64,000 bases of DNA. It comes from Streptomyces chartreusis. GTDB lineage: Bacteria; Actinomycetota; Actinomycetes; Streptomycetales; Streptomycetaceae. Made by a program: the position numbers and the translations under genes. The DNA is taken from positions 3,038,001 to 3,102,000 of the forward strand of contig NZ_CP023689.1 of assembly GCF_008704715.1 (NCBI RefSeq), given 5' to 3'. Positions 54,801 through 62,780 of the stretch are shown here, piece after piece. How positions within the stretch are numbered: position 1 is the first letter of the stretch; every line of letters begins with the position of its first letter. The notes under the pieces are model-generated. The model worked only from the letters and a program-made list of their open reading frames with translations, had not been told where the DNA came from and searched no databases.

Positions 54801-55520
54801 CAGAACAACCCGTCGCAGACGGGCCAGTTCGCCGCACCGCAGGCGTACGACGGCAGCTCGACGGGGCAGCACGCCCTGCCCGGCCGCCAGAACGGCGACT
54901 CCACCGGCCAGTTCGAGCGGCCCCAGGTCAACGGCACCTACGGCGGCAACCCCGGCCTCGTCGGCCCGGCGCAGCCCCCGGTCCCGCCGCGTCCGCAGCA
55001 GCGGCCGCGCCAGGAGCCCGAGGCCCTGCCGCCCGCGACGGGTCCCGGCGACGGACGTACCCCGCTGTACGACACGCTGGAGACCAACTGGTTCCACGGC
55101 GGTCCGCAGGGACGTCAGCCCGGTGCCGGCGGCTCCGCCCCCACGTCCGCTCCGCACCAGGAGCCGCAGGCTCCCGCCGAGCGGCCGCAGCAGTCCTCTG
55201 CTCCCCAGCGTCCCGCGTCGACCGCCTGGCGCAGCTCGCCGAACGACGATCTCGTCCGGCAGGCTGAACGCGTCAGGCAGCCGGCCGCGGGCGGTGTCAC
55301 CACCTCCGGCCTGCCGCGCCGGGTGCCCAGGGCGAACCTCGTCGCGGGTACGGCTCAGCAGCAACAGCACCAAACCGGTCCGCAGGTCTCGCGTGCGCCC
55401 GATGACGTACGCGGTCGGCTGACCAATCTCCGTCGGGGTATCGCACAGGGTCGTCAGGCCGGTACCGGTACCGGTCAGACCGGCAGCTTCCCGAGCCCCA
55501 CTCACCAGCAGGAGCGTTAG
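51828..55520 (+). CDS. cvnA1: Conservon 1 sensor kinase-like protein CvnA
   Basis: 1230-residue membrane protein of the nitrate/nitrite-sensor (NIT) kinase-like family. Transmembrane segments lie near residues 86-105 and 394-415 with the extracellular sensing region between them. HAMP and helical linker follow (DEIGQVAAAFDDVHREAVRL). The HATPase fold has N-box LAELLENATSFSSP near residue 610 and G1 DTGIGLSPED near residue 645. The C-terminal 520 residues are Gly/Pro/Gln-rich with repeated GQF-x2-P units and end in a conserved SGLPRRVPRANLV ... VRGRLTNLRRG module. Probably signals through CvnB/C/D. The GTG start at 51828 (VQGRFKRDGSAS) fits relatives; a GTG at 51777 is possible. Confidence 0.88.
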   Translation: MQGRFKRDGSASAEPEHGGTDRGPSAQHAQNPGPTASVDGGERSGRPAVSASSSTANPTAPPAKAPKSPGPGSRIALRNWRISTRLVALLTLPVVAATSLGALRISDNMDDIQQLENMRLLTDMTKRATELAAALQEERDQSAGPLAHGAKASDYTVKGYRDKTDRAMSGFIEASEEIDDNSKDGNLKGVRDNLVQLVGDLNDIARIRNTAYEADGNSTQTVEAYHRLITNLLSLSQDMAEATSNPEMIQSTRALSAFSTAKEYASIQRAVLAAALPANNTSRGDLTENDRLYASSALASQKSELRQFKSIYGAESAELLKPIEEGNPTIAATDKYAGRALGNPNGLADLDRRSYRDWVDDSTTKLQGMRAIETTLLEEMEQKARELRNASEREAIISGALILIVLGVSLVGAFVVARSMIRSLRRLEETATKVAQDRLPELVKQLSESDPQDVDTSVESVGVHSKDEIGQVAAAFDDVHREAVRLAAEQALLRGNVNAMFTNLSRRSQGLIQRQLSLISELESREADPDQLSSLFKLDHLATRMRRNGENLLVLAGEEPGRRWTRPVPLVDVLRAAASEVEQYERIELAAVPTTEVAGRVVNDLVHLLAELLENATSFSSPQTKVKVTGHALPDGRVLIEIHDTGIGLSPEDLAAINERLASPPTVDVSVSRRMGLFVVGRLSQRHGIRIQLRPSDSGGTTALVMLPVDVAQGGKKPAGGKPGPNGPGASGGPAAAQAAAGAAAARRQAQAGGGAQGGALGAGASGGGRLGAGQGPRAALPGRDGGPQGGPRGQQGPGNPPQGRPAPAGAGAGFGGQAPGAGQGMQSAGMDAFGGQDAFGGNRGREQSRPGGSQAPQSPPSGGEKGRRGRTPQLPPRGGPRAELPGAGQPSRPSWSDENAQPPVPRASLDAPRGHDEDPAQTSRMPRIDDRQGPGSTSEFARPDFDAPAPGGYNPQNTGQFARPGGPQNGANGSQNPGQFVRPDVYGSQGQNNPSQTGQFAAPQAYDGSSTGQHALPGRQNGDSTGQFERPQVNGTYGGNPGLVGPAQPPVPPRPQQRPRQEPEALPPATGPGDGRTPLYDTLETNWFHGGPQGRQPGAGGSAPTSAPHQEPQAPAERPQQSSAPQRPASTAWRSSPNDDLVRQAERVRQPAAGGVTTSGLPRRVPRANLVAGTAQQQQHQTGPQVSRAPDDVRGRLTNLRRGIAQGRQAGTGTGQTGSFPSPTHQQER

Positions 55521-55943
55521 TTGAGCCAGATGAGCCAGGCGGCACAGAATCTCAACTGGTTGATCACCAACTTCGTGGACAACACCCCGGGTGTGTCCCA
55601 CACCGTCGTCGTGTCCGCCGACGGTCTGCTGCTGGCGATGTCGGAGGGCTTCCCGCGCGACCGAGCCGACCAGCTGGCGGCCGTCGCGTCGGGCCTGACC
55701 TCGCTGACGGCGGGCGCGTCCCGGATCTTCGAGGGCGGCGACGTCGCCCAGACCGTCGTGGAAATGGAGCGGGGGTTCCTTTTCCTGATGTCGGTCTCGG
55801 ACGGCTCGTCCCTCGCCGTACTGGCTCACCCCGAATGCGACATCGGCCTCGTCGGCTACGAGATGGCGCTCCTGGTCGACCGCGCGGGCGCGGTTCTCAC
55901 GCCCGACCTGCGCGCCGAACTGCAAGGCAGTCTGCTCCACTGA
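55521..55943 (+). CDS. cvnB1: Conservon 1 roadblock/LC7 protein CvnB
   Basis: 140-residue roadblock/LC7-domain protein (LNWLITNFVDNTPGVSHTVV, LLLAMSEGFPRDRADQLAAV). These proteins bind small GTPases and link CvnA to CvnD. AGGAG lies 6 bases before the TTG at 55521, directly after the cvnA1 stop; the ATG 9 bases later (MSQAAQNLN) is the usual annotated start. Nearly identical to CvnB2. Confidence 0.93.
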   Translation: MSQMSQAAQNLNWLITNFVDNTPGVSHTVVVSADGLLLAMSEGFPRDRADQLAAVASGLTSLTAGASRIFEGGDVAQTVVEMERGFLFLMSVSDGSSLAVLAHPECDIGLVGYEMALLVDRAGAVLTPDLRAELQGSLLH

Positions 55944-56056
55944 TCGCCCGGATCCAACCCGTCTCACCAAATCACCGTCCGGCCGCCACAATCCCCCCAC
56001 TGGCCCTCACCCAGACGGCTTGACTGACCGACTTGCTGTCCCAGCCCGGAGGATTC

Positions 56057-56455
56057 ATGACCCCGCCCACCGCCTCTCATGATCCGTACGCGGAGCCGTA
56101 CGAGGATGAGGGCGACCAGCCGCTGGTACGTCCGTACGCGATGACCGGTGGCCGGACCCGGCCGCGGTACCAGCTGGCCATCGAGGCCCTGATCAGCACG
56201 ACGGCAGACCCGGCAGCGCTCATGGGGCTCCTCCCGGAGCACCAGCGGATCTGCCACCTGTGCCGTGAAGTGAAGTCGGTCGCCGAGGTCTCCGCTCTGC
56301 TGTCCATGCCGCTGGGCGTGGCCAGGATCCTCGTCGCGGACCTCGCCGAAGCCGGCCTGGTCGCCATCCACCAGCCTGGTGGCGACGAGAACAACGGCGG
56401 CGCTCCGGACGTGACGCTGCTCGAAAGGGTGCTCAGTGGACTTCGCAAGCTCTGA
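56057..56455 (+). CDS. cvnC1: Conservon 1 DUF742 protein CvnC
   Basis: 132 residues. The DUF742 winged-helix-like core is complete: LVRPYAMTGGRTRPRYQLAI, EHQRICHLCREVKSVAEVSA and LGVARILVADLAEAGLVAIH. A short acidic N-terminus precedes it. ATG at 56057 with GGAGG 4-8 bases upstream. It ends 20 bases inside cvnD1, so translation is coupled. Confidence 0.92.
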   Translation: MTPPTASHDPYAEPYEDEGDQPLVRPYAMTGGRTRPRYQLAIEALISTTADPAALMGLLPEHQRICHLCREVKSVAEVSALLSMPLGVARILVADLAEAGLVAIHQPGGDENNGGAPDVTLLERVLSGLRKL

Positions 56456-57011
56456 ACCGGGTCGGGCGACCACTTCCGCCAAGATCGTGGTGGCGGGTGG
56501 CTTCGGCGTGGGCAAGACCACGTTCGTCGGCGCCGTCTCGGAGATCAACCCGCTGCGCACCGAGGCCGTCATGACGTCCGCCAGCGCGGGCATCGACGAC
56601 CTCACGCACACCGGTGACAAGACCACCACCACGGTGGCCATGGACTTCGGCCGTATAACCCTGGACCAGGACCTGATCCTGTACCTCTTCGGTACGCCGG
56701 GACAGGACCGCTTCTGGTTCATGTGGGACGACCTGGTGCGCGGCGCCATCGGCGCGGTGGTGCTCGTGGACACCCGGCGCCTGGCCGACTGCTTCCCCGC
56801 GGTCGACTACTTCGAGAACAGCGGCCTGCCGTTCGTGATCGCCCTCAACGGCTTCGACGGGCACCAGCCGTACACGCCCGACGAGGTGCGCGAGGCACTG
56901 CAGATCGGTCCGGACGCGCCGATCATCACGACCGACGCCCGGCACCGGTCCGATGCCAAGAGTGCGCTGATCACGCTGGTCGAACATGCGCTCATGGCCC
57001 GGCTGCGGTAG
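56436..57011 (+). CDS. cvnD1: Conservon 1 small GTPase CvnD
   Basis: 191-residue Ras-like GTPase. P-loop GGFGVGKTTFVGAVSE near residues 21-36, DxxG motif FGTPGQDRFWF near residue 85. The NKxD position reads NGFD near residue 139, as in this family. No lipidation site, so membrane contact would need CvnA/B. GTG start inside the end of cvnC1. Confidence 0.92.
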   Translation: MDFASSEPGRATTSAKIVVAGGFGVGKTTFVGAVSEINPLRTEAVMTSASAGIDDLTHTGDKTTTTVAMDFGRITLDQDLILYLFGTPGQDRFWFMWDDLVRGAIGAVVLVDTRRLADCFPAVDYFENSGLPFVIALNGFDGHQPYTPDEVREALQIGPDAPIITTDARHRSDAKSALITLVEHALMARLR

Positions 57012-57166
57012 GGCAAGTCAACAGCGCCATACGGCAGTTGTCGTAGATGTGCCGGAGCCGGCTGTGGCCTTTGACACGGTCGGCTCCGTTGTTCATAACG
57101 TTTCGGCAGAGGAATCGGGTGGTACGGCCACTCGTCGCGTTCGAGCCGTCTCGCTGCGCGTACAAA

Positions 57167-57188
57167 AGCCCCGCCTTTTGGCGGGGCT
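57167..57188 (+). terminator. Intrinsic terminator between the two conservons
   Basis: AGCCCCGCC-tttt-GGCGGGGCT followed by CGTTCTTT. Ends the first conservon operon. Confidence 0.85.
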
Positions 57189-57238
57189 CGTTCTTTATGA
57201 CCGTTTTATCTAGGGCATTCACGGCTCGGAATCTGTTC

Positions 57239-57326
57239 CTTCCACTGTTTGGAAGAGCGCAGGCCCCCGTGCTGGAATGCGAGAACTGCCCAATAGTCAA
57301 AGACGTACTCAGCAGTACTGCGTACT
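57239..57326. promoter_or_regulatory. Repeat-rich promoter region of conservon 2
   Basis: CTTCCA-ctgtt-TGGAAG (57239-57255) and the overlapping GTACT-cagc-AGTAC-tgc-GTACT (57305-57326) lie in the 390-base gap 57012-57401. That gap also holds the terminator and no gene. Confidence 0.4.
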
Positions 57327-57401
57327 CCTCGATGACGAACTGGGCTCTGAGACACAGCGGCACAACGTTGGTGCCGACCCCGCCGGAAGGTTGTTGGTCG
57401 A

Positions 57402-60400
57402 GTGAGGCGAAGCAAGAACAGTCCCGAGCCGTCGGCCCGGGGCAACTTCACCCCGCCGCCGCGCGGAGCGGCGCCCGCCCCTGTGCCCGGATCGGAACCT
57501 ACGGCGGCGCCCGCCCCGAGCGGCGGCCGCCTCTCGCCGCGCAACTGGCGCGTGCCGACCCGGCTGAACGCGATCCTGCTCATACCCGTGATGGTCGGCC
57601 TCGTCATGGGCGGCTTCCAGGTGAAGAGCTCGATCGACACCTGGCAGGAGGCCGAGGACGCGGAGAACACCGCGCGCCTGGTCGCCGCCGCCCTCACCTA
57701 CGGCGACGCCCTCCTGGTCGAGCGTGACGTGTCCGCCGCCCCCCTCCTCCAGGGCAAGGGCGAGGACGACCCGACCGTCGTCAAGGTCCGCGCCGCGACC
57801 GACAAGGCCGCCGACGCCTTCGACGAAGCCGCCCAGAACATGCCTGACCGGGCCAACCTGGAGCGCCGTCTGGAGCGCTTCCGCGAGGTCGAGCCCGAGC
57901 TGACGGACCTGCGTGCCGCCGCCTACACCAACAAGCTCCAGGGCGTGGAGACCGAAGAGGGCTACGTCGAGGTCGAGCACCGTCTGCTCGAGTTCTCCAA
58001 CGAGCTGGGTCTCGGCACCGGAAACATCACCAGCTACGGCCGTACCGTCTACGCCATCTCGCTGACCAAGGGCGCTCTCTCGCTGGAGCGCTCCATCGGC
58101 ATGCACATGCTGGTCAAGCCGGGCCCCAAGGCCACGGACCTGTCCCGCCAGCGGATCGCCCTGTCCTCGTACGCCTACCTGGAGGGCATCGCCATCCAGG
58201 AGTACACCAGCGGTGGTACCGAGGAGGACAACCAGAAGCTGGTCGACGCCACCAAGGAGATCAAGGCCGAGGGTGCTGCGATGGCCAAGGCGGCCGCGCA
58301 GAAGAACCCCGACTACGTGGCGCCGCCGGCCGACCCGGTCAAGATGGTCGGAGCGCTGGCCCAGCTGAGCTCCACGGACACCAGTGAGCGTGCCGCGCTC
58401 GCCTCGCAGGGCATCACCGCCGAGAACTGGTGGGCGGTCAACACCCTCAAGTACAACGCCTACCGCGACATCGAGAACGACCTCGCCAACACCGCGGTGA
58501 ACGAGGCCTCCGTCATCTCCGACGACGCCAAGCGCGACGCCCTGATCACCGGTGCCGCCGTCGTGGTCGCCCTGCTCGCCGCGTTCATCCTGGCCGGCAT
58601 GGTGGCCCGCCAGATGTCCCGCTCGATGCGCCAGCTGCGCAACGCCGCCTTCGGCATCGCCGAGCAGCGTCTGCCGATGCTGGTCGACCAGCTCTCGCGC
58701 ACCGACCCCGGCCGCGTCGACACCCGGGTCGCGCCCATCCCGATCAACACCCGGGACGAGATCGGCGAAGTCGCCCGCGCCTTCGACCAGGTCCACCGCG
58801 AGGCCGTCCGGCTCGCCGCCGAGCAGGCTCTGCTGCGGGGCAACATCAACGCGATCTTCACCAACCTGTCGCGCCGCAACCAGTCGCTGATCGAGGGCCA
58901 GCTGACCCTGATCACCGACCTGGAGAACAACGAGGCCGACCCGGACCAGCTGGAGAACCTCTTCAAGCTGGACCACCTCGCGACCCGTATGCGCCGCAAC
59001 GGCGAGAACCTCCTCGTCCTCGCCGGCGAGGAGCCCGGCCGCCGCTGGGACCAGCCGGTCCCGCTGGTCGACGTCCTGCGCGCCGCCTCCTCCGAGGTGG
59101 AGCAGTACGAGCGCATCGAGCTCTCCGGCGTCCCGGAGGCCGAGATCCACGGCCGCGCCGTGACCGACCTCGTGCACCTGCTCGCCGAGCTGCTGGAGAA
59201 CGCGACGACGTTCTCCTCCCCGCAGACCAAGGTTCGTGTGACCGCCACCCGTCTCCCCGACGGTCGGGTCATGATCGAGATCCACGACAAGGGCATCGGC
59301 CTCACCGCCGAGGACTTCGCGGACATCAACCACAAGCTGGCCAACCCGCCGACCGTCGACGCCGCGATATCCCAGCGCATGGGCCTGTTCGTGGTCGGCC
59401 GGCTGTCCGACCGGCACGGCATCCGCGTCCAGCTGCGCCCCTCCGGCGAGCAGGCCGGCACCACCTCGCTGGTCATGCTGCCGGACGCCATCACCCACGG
59501 TGGCGGCGGCGAGCAGCAGGCGCCGGTCGACGAGTTCACCGTCTCGCAGATCATCCCGGAGCAGCACTTCCAGGGTGAGAACTTCAACCAGCAGCCGATG
59601 CGTACGGCCGCCGAGCTCGGCTTCGACGACAGCCGCTACACCGAGGTCCCTGACGACCTGCGCGACCTGGACCCGGTCGGCCGCTCCCTGATGCGTGAGG
59701 AGCGCCGTGCGGCCCTGGAGGCCGAGATCCACGGCCCGGGCGAGACCCCGGAGCTGACCGCCTACGCGAACGACTTCCCGGCCGAGCCCGCCTACGGCAA
59801 CGGTCAGAACGACTTCGGCGACCAGCGCGAGGGCTACGACCGCCAGGCGTACGAGGACCAGCAGCAGGCGGCGTACGACGAGCAGCAGATGCCGTCGTAC
59901 GACGAGCGGCAGCAGACGTACGACGACACGTACTACGCGCCGAACGGCGGCCTGCCGCGCAACGACACCTTCTCGTCCGGCGGCGGCTACCCCGAGCCCT
60001 CCTACGCGGAGCCCGCTCGTGAGGAGCCCGCAACCCGTCCTTCCGCCCCGGAGTCCTTCCCGGCCTTCGAGCAGCGGCGTACCCAGGACGACTGGCCGCA
60101 GCAGGACGGCTACCGCAACGGCTACCCGGACCAGTACGCTCCGCAGGCGGAATCCGCGCAGGCCGATGACGCAGGTGAGCGCGACCGCGTAGGCTTCGAC
60201 CGTCCGGGCGCGGCCCCCGCCGCCGGCCACACGATGACCGACGCCGGGCTTCCGCGCCGCGGAGCCCCCGCGAACGGCAGCAACGGCGCACGGCCCGCGC
60301 GGCAGGAAGCGCCGACGCCGGCGCCCGTACCGGAGAACAACGGCGACGACTCCTGGCGCTCGCAGAACGACGAGCGCTGGCAGCAGGCCTCGGCTCTTCG

Positions 60401-60641
60401 CAAGCCCAAGGCAGGCGGGGTCACCTCCTCCGGTCTGCCCCGGCGGGTACCCAAGGCCAATCTGGTCCAGGGAGCCGCCGAAGCCACCCCTCAGGGCGGC
60501 CCACAGGTCTCCCGCGCTCCCGAGGACGTCCGGGGCAGGCTGAGCAACCTGCGCCGGGGCGTCCAGCGGGGCCGCAGTGCGGGAAGTGAAACGAACGGCC
60601 AGGGCTTCGGTCCTGACAGCACCTACAACCAGGAGCGTTAG
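57402..60641 (+). CDS. cvnA2: Conservon 2 sensor kinase-like protein CvnA
   Basis: 1079 residues, same architecture as CvnA1. Membrane segments lie near residues 55-74 and 379-402. HAMP/linker RDEIGEVARAFDQVHREAVR and HATPase motifs LAELLENATTFSSP near residue 590 and DKGIGLTAEDF near residue 630 follow. The tail is Tyr/Gln/Asp-rich rather than Gly/Pro-rich but ends in the same SGLPRRVPKANLV ... VRGRLSNLRRG module. The sensing region differs strongly from CvnA1, so the input is probably different. GTG at 57402. The symbol numbering is local to this window. Confidence 0.88.
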   Translation: MRRSKNSPEPSARGNFTPPPRGAAPAPVPGSEPTAAPAPSGGRLSPRNWRVPTRLNAILLIPVMVGLVMGGFQVKSSIDTWQEAEDAENTARLVAAALTYGDALLVERDVSAAPLLQGKGEDDPTVVKVRAATDKAADAFDEAAQNMPDRANLERRLERFREVEPELTDLRAAAYTNKLQGVETEEGYVEVEHRLLEFSNELGLGTGNITSYGRTVYAISLTKGALSLERSIGMHMLVKPGPKATDLSRQRIALSSYAYLEGIAIQEYTSGGTEEDNQKLVDATKEIKAEGAAMAKAAAQKNPDYVAPPADPVKMVGALAQLSSTDTSERAALASQGITAENWWAVNTLKYNAYRDIENDLANTAVNEASVISDDAKRDALITGAAVVVALLAAFILAGMVARQMSRSMRQLRNAAFGIAEQRLPMLVDQLSRTDPGRVDTRVAPIPINTRDEIGEVARAFDQVHREAVRLAAEQALLRGNINAIFTNLSRRNQSLIEGQLTLITDLENNEADPDQLENLFKLDHLATRMRRNGENLLVLAGEEPGRRWDQPVPLVDVLRAASSEVEQYERIELSGVPEAEIHGRAVTDLVHLLAELLENATTFSSPQTKVRVTATRLPDGRVMIEIHDKGIGLTAEDFADINHKLANPPTVDAAISQRMGLFVVGRLSDRHGIRVQLRPSGEQAGTTSLVMLPDAITHGGGGEQQAPVDEFTVSQIIPEQHFQGENFNQQPMRTAAELGFDDSRYTEVPDDLRDLDPVGRSLMREERRAALEAEIHGPGETPELTAYANDFPAEPAYGNGQNDFGDQREGYDRQAYEDQQQAAYDEQQMPSYDERQQTYDDTYYAPNGGLPRNDTFSSGGGYPEPSYAEPAREEPATRPSAPESFPAFEQRRTQDDWPQQDGYRNGYPDQYAPQAESAQADDAGERDRVGFDRPGAAPAAGHTMTDAGLPRRGAPANGSNGARPARQEAPTPAPVPENNGDDSWRSQNDERWQQASALRKPKAGGVTSSGLPRRVPKANLVQGAAEATPQGGPQVSRAPEDVRGRLSNLRRGVQRGRSAGSETNGQGFGPDSTYNQER

Positions 60642-60642
60642 T

Positions 60643-61065
60643 GTGAGCCCGATGAGCCAGGCGGCACAGAACCTGAACTGGTTGATCACCAACTTCGTGG
60701 ACAACACCCCCGGGGTGTCGCACACGGTGGTGGTCTCCGCCGACGGACTCCTTCTGGCGATGTCCGAAGGCTTTCCGCGCGACCGCGCCGACCAGCTCGC
60801 GGCCGTCGCCTCCGGTCTGACGTCTCTGACGGCAGGCGCCTCCCGCATCTTCGAGGGCGGCAGCGTGAACCAGACGGTTGTGGAGATGGAGCGGGGATTC
60901 CTCTTCCTGATGTCCATCTCCGACGGTTCCTCCCTCGCCGTGCTCGCACATCCCGAGGCGGACATCGGCCTCATTGGGTACGAGATGGCGCTTCTGGTCG
61001 ACCGTGCCGGTACGGTCCTGACGCCGGATCTGCGTGCGGAGCTCCAAGGGAGCCTGCTCAACTAA
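60643..61065 (+). CDS. cvnB2: Conservon 2 roadblock/LC7 protein CvnB
   Basis: 140 residues, differing from CvnB1 at only a few positions (for example GGSVNQ for GGDVAQ). The GTG at 60643 lies 7 bases after AGGAG and just after the cvnA2 stop; the ATG 9 bases on is an alternative start, the same layout as in cvnB1. Confidence 0.93.
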   Translation: MSPMSQAAQNLNWLITNFVDNTPGVSHTVVVSADGLLLAMSEGFPRDRADQLAAVASGLTSLTAGASRIFEGGSVNQTVVEMERGFLFLMSISDGSSLAVLAHPEADIGLIGYEMALLVDRAGTVLTPDLRAELQGSLLN

Positions 61066-61159
61066 CAGACAGCGGTGCGTTTTGGCGTCCCGTGGCCGTA
61101 AGGTTTCGGGACGCGGCTCCACATGATGGGTGCCAGGCACAGTCGGAGGAGGAGAGAAA

Positions 61160-61732
61160 GTGGCAACACCCCCAGACGGTTCGTCATCGGGCAACTGGTC
61201 GTACGGCCCTGCCCAGGGCCAGAACGACGGTTCCCAGAACCGGTACAACTTCCCCTCCCAGCCGAGCCAGAGGCAGCCGTACGCGCCGCAGGGCCCCGGG
61301 CCCTCGCCGTACGACCAGCCCCCGGCACCGCGCATCCAGCCGGTGCAGCCGCAGCGACGCGCCCCTGAGCCGGCGCCCGCCGGGGCGTCGAACAACCCCC
61401 TGGTGCGCCCGTACGCCATGACCGGCGGCCGGACGCGCCCTCGCTACCAGCTCGCCATCGAGGCGCTGGTGCACACCACCGCGCAGCCGCATCAGATGCA
61501 GGGCCAGTTGCCCGAGCATCAGCGGATCTGCAACCTCTGCCGTGAGATCAAGTCGGTCGCCGAGGTCTCGGCCCTGCTGACGATCCCTCTCGGCGTGGCC
61601 AGGATCCTCGTCGCCGACTTGGCGGAGGCGGGACTGGTCGCGATCCATCAGCCCGGCGGCGACGAGAACGCCGGCGGCCAGCCAGACGTGACACTGCTCG
61701 AAAGGGTGCTCAGTGGACTTCGCAAGCTCTAG
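61160..61732 (+). CDS. cvnC2: Conservon 2 DUF742 protein CvnC
   Basis: 190 residues. An N-terminal Pro/Gln/Gly-rich region of about 75 residues, absent from CvnC1, precedes the same DUF742 core (LVRPYAMTGGRTRPRYQLAI, EHQRICNLCREIKSVAEVSA). GTG at 61160 with GGAGGAGAG 4-12 bases upstream. Overlaps cvnD2 by 20 bases, exactly like the first conservon. Confidence 0.92.
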   Translation: MATPPDGSSSGNWSYGPAQGQNDGSQNRYNFPSQPSQRQPYAPQGPGPSPYDQPPAPRIQPVQPQRRAPEPAPAGASNNPLVRPYAMTGGRTRPRYQLAIEALVHTTAQPHQMQGQLPEHQRICNLCREIKSVAEVSALLTIPLGVARILVADLAEAGLVAIHQPGGDENAGGQPDVTLLERVLSGLRKL

Positions 61733-62294
61733 CGGCGGTCCTTCCCGCTCCACCACCTCCGCGAAGATTGTGGTGGCGGGCGGCTTCGGCGTGGGCAAGA
61801 CCACGTTCGTCGGCGCCGTCTCGGAGATCAACCCGCTGCGCACAGAGGCCGTGATGACGTCAGCTTCGGCGGGCATCGACGACCTCACTCACACCGGGGA
61901 CAAGACGACCACGACGGTCGCCATGGACTTCGGACGCATCACCCTGGACCAGGACCTGATCCTGTACCTCTTCGGTACGCCCGGTCAGGACCGCTTCTGG
62001 TTCATGTGGGACGACCTGGTACGCGGCGCCATCGGCGCGATCGTCCTGGTGGACACCCGACGTCTCGCCGACTGCTTCCCCGCGGTCGACTACTTCGAGA
62101 ATTCGGGTCTCCCCTTCGTGATCGCCCTGAACGGCTTCGACGGCAACCAGCCGTACAACCCGGACGAGGTCCGTGAGGCCCTCCAGATCGGCCCCGACAC
62201 CCCGATCATCACGACCGACGCCCGCCACCGCGCGGACGCGAAGTCGGCCCTGATCACCCTGGTCGAACACGCCTTGATGGCCCGCCTGCGCTAG
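61713..62294 (+). CDS. cvnD2: Conservon 2 small GTPase CvnD
   Basis: 193 residues, almost identical to CvnD1 except for the first 15 residues (ASSSGGPSRSTT) and scattered changes. Same P-loop GGFGVGKTT, FGTPGQDRFWF and NGFD. Starts at GTG within cvnC2. Confidence 0.92.
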   Translation: MDFASSSGGPSRSTTSAKIVVAGGFGVGKTTFVGAVSEINPLRTEAVMTSASAGIDDLTHTGDKTTTTVAMDFGRITLDQDLILYLFGTPGQDRFWFMWDDLVRGAIGAIVLVDTRRLADCFPAVDYFENSGLPFVIALNGFDGNQPYNPDEVREALQIGPDTPIITTDARHRADAKSALITLVEHALMARLR

Positions 62295-62324
62295 CGGCCC
62301 CCCTCTCCGGCCCGTTTCGGTCGC

Positions 62325-62358
62325 GGCCCTCGTTCCTCCTGCGGGAGGGACGGGGGCC
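62325..62358 (+). terminator. Terminator after conservon 2
   Basis: GGCCCTCGTTCCTCCT pairs with GGGAGGGACGGGGGCC through several G-T pairs, loop GC. Confidence 0.55.
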
Positions 62359-62489
62359 GTTCGCCGTTCGTGGGCAGGGCCCGTCCGGCGCGCTCGATGC
62401 CCTCTCTGCGGGCCGACCTGACGGGCCGTGAGGAAATGGGCCGCGAGTCCTCCGCGATGCGCGTGGCGGCCCCTCTGCGGGCGGGACGC

Positions 62490-62530
62490 ACCACGGCCCC
62501 GCTCTCCCTCGGGGAGAGCGGGGCCGTGGT
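62490..62530. terminator. Strong bidirectional terminator
   Basis: Perfect 19-bp stem (62490-62508 with 62512-62530), loop TCG. It lies downstream of accE and of conservon 2, which converge here. Confidence 0.9.
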
Positions 62531-62542
62531 GACCGGCAGATG

Positions 62543-62734
62543 TCAGCGCCAGCTGTGCGGGGCGCGGAAGCCCGGCTCGCGTTCCAGGCGGCGCCAGCCC
62601 GCCTTCGGGCGGCCTCGGTGGGTCGGCGCGGCGGTGGGCCGGGCGGCGGCGCGGGCCAGGAGGATCGCCGTGATGGCGGCGACTTCCTCGGGCTCGGCGT
62701 GGCCCTTCTCGACGCGGATATCAGGGAGGTTCAT
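62543..62734 (-). CDS. accE: Acyl-CoA carboxylase epsilon subunit
   Basis: 63 residues. PDIRVEKGHAEPEEVAAITA near residues 4-23 and a basic C-terminus (GRPKAGWRRLERE) fit the small AccE/PccE epsilon subunits of actinobacterial carboxylases, which raise the activity of the alpha-beta complex. ATG at 62734 with GAGGTT close by. Encoded 46 bases downstream of accB, same operon. Confidence 0.88.
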   Translation of the reverse strand: MNLPDIRVEKGHAEPEEVAAITAILLARAAARPTAAPTHRGRPKAGWRRLEREPGFRAPHSWR

Positions 62735-62780
62735 GGGTGTCAGTCTCCGTGAGAGAGGTTTCCGCAGTGGTACCGGTGGG

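Noticed and set aside
51825..56000. Open frame of about 1390 codons opposite conservon 1
   Set aside because: Same reason: a composition artefact antisense to cvnA1, cvnB1 and the flanking gap.
57309..61061. Open frame of about 1250 codons on the minus strand opposite conservon 2
   Set aside because: It is antisense to four well-supported genes. Open antisense frames are expected from the extreme third-position GC bias, and its product has no family resemblance.
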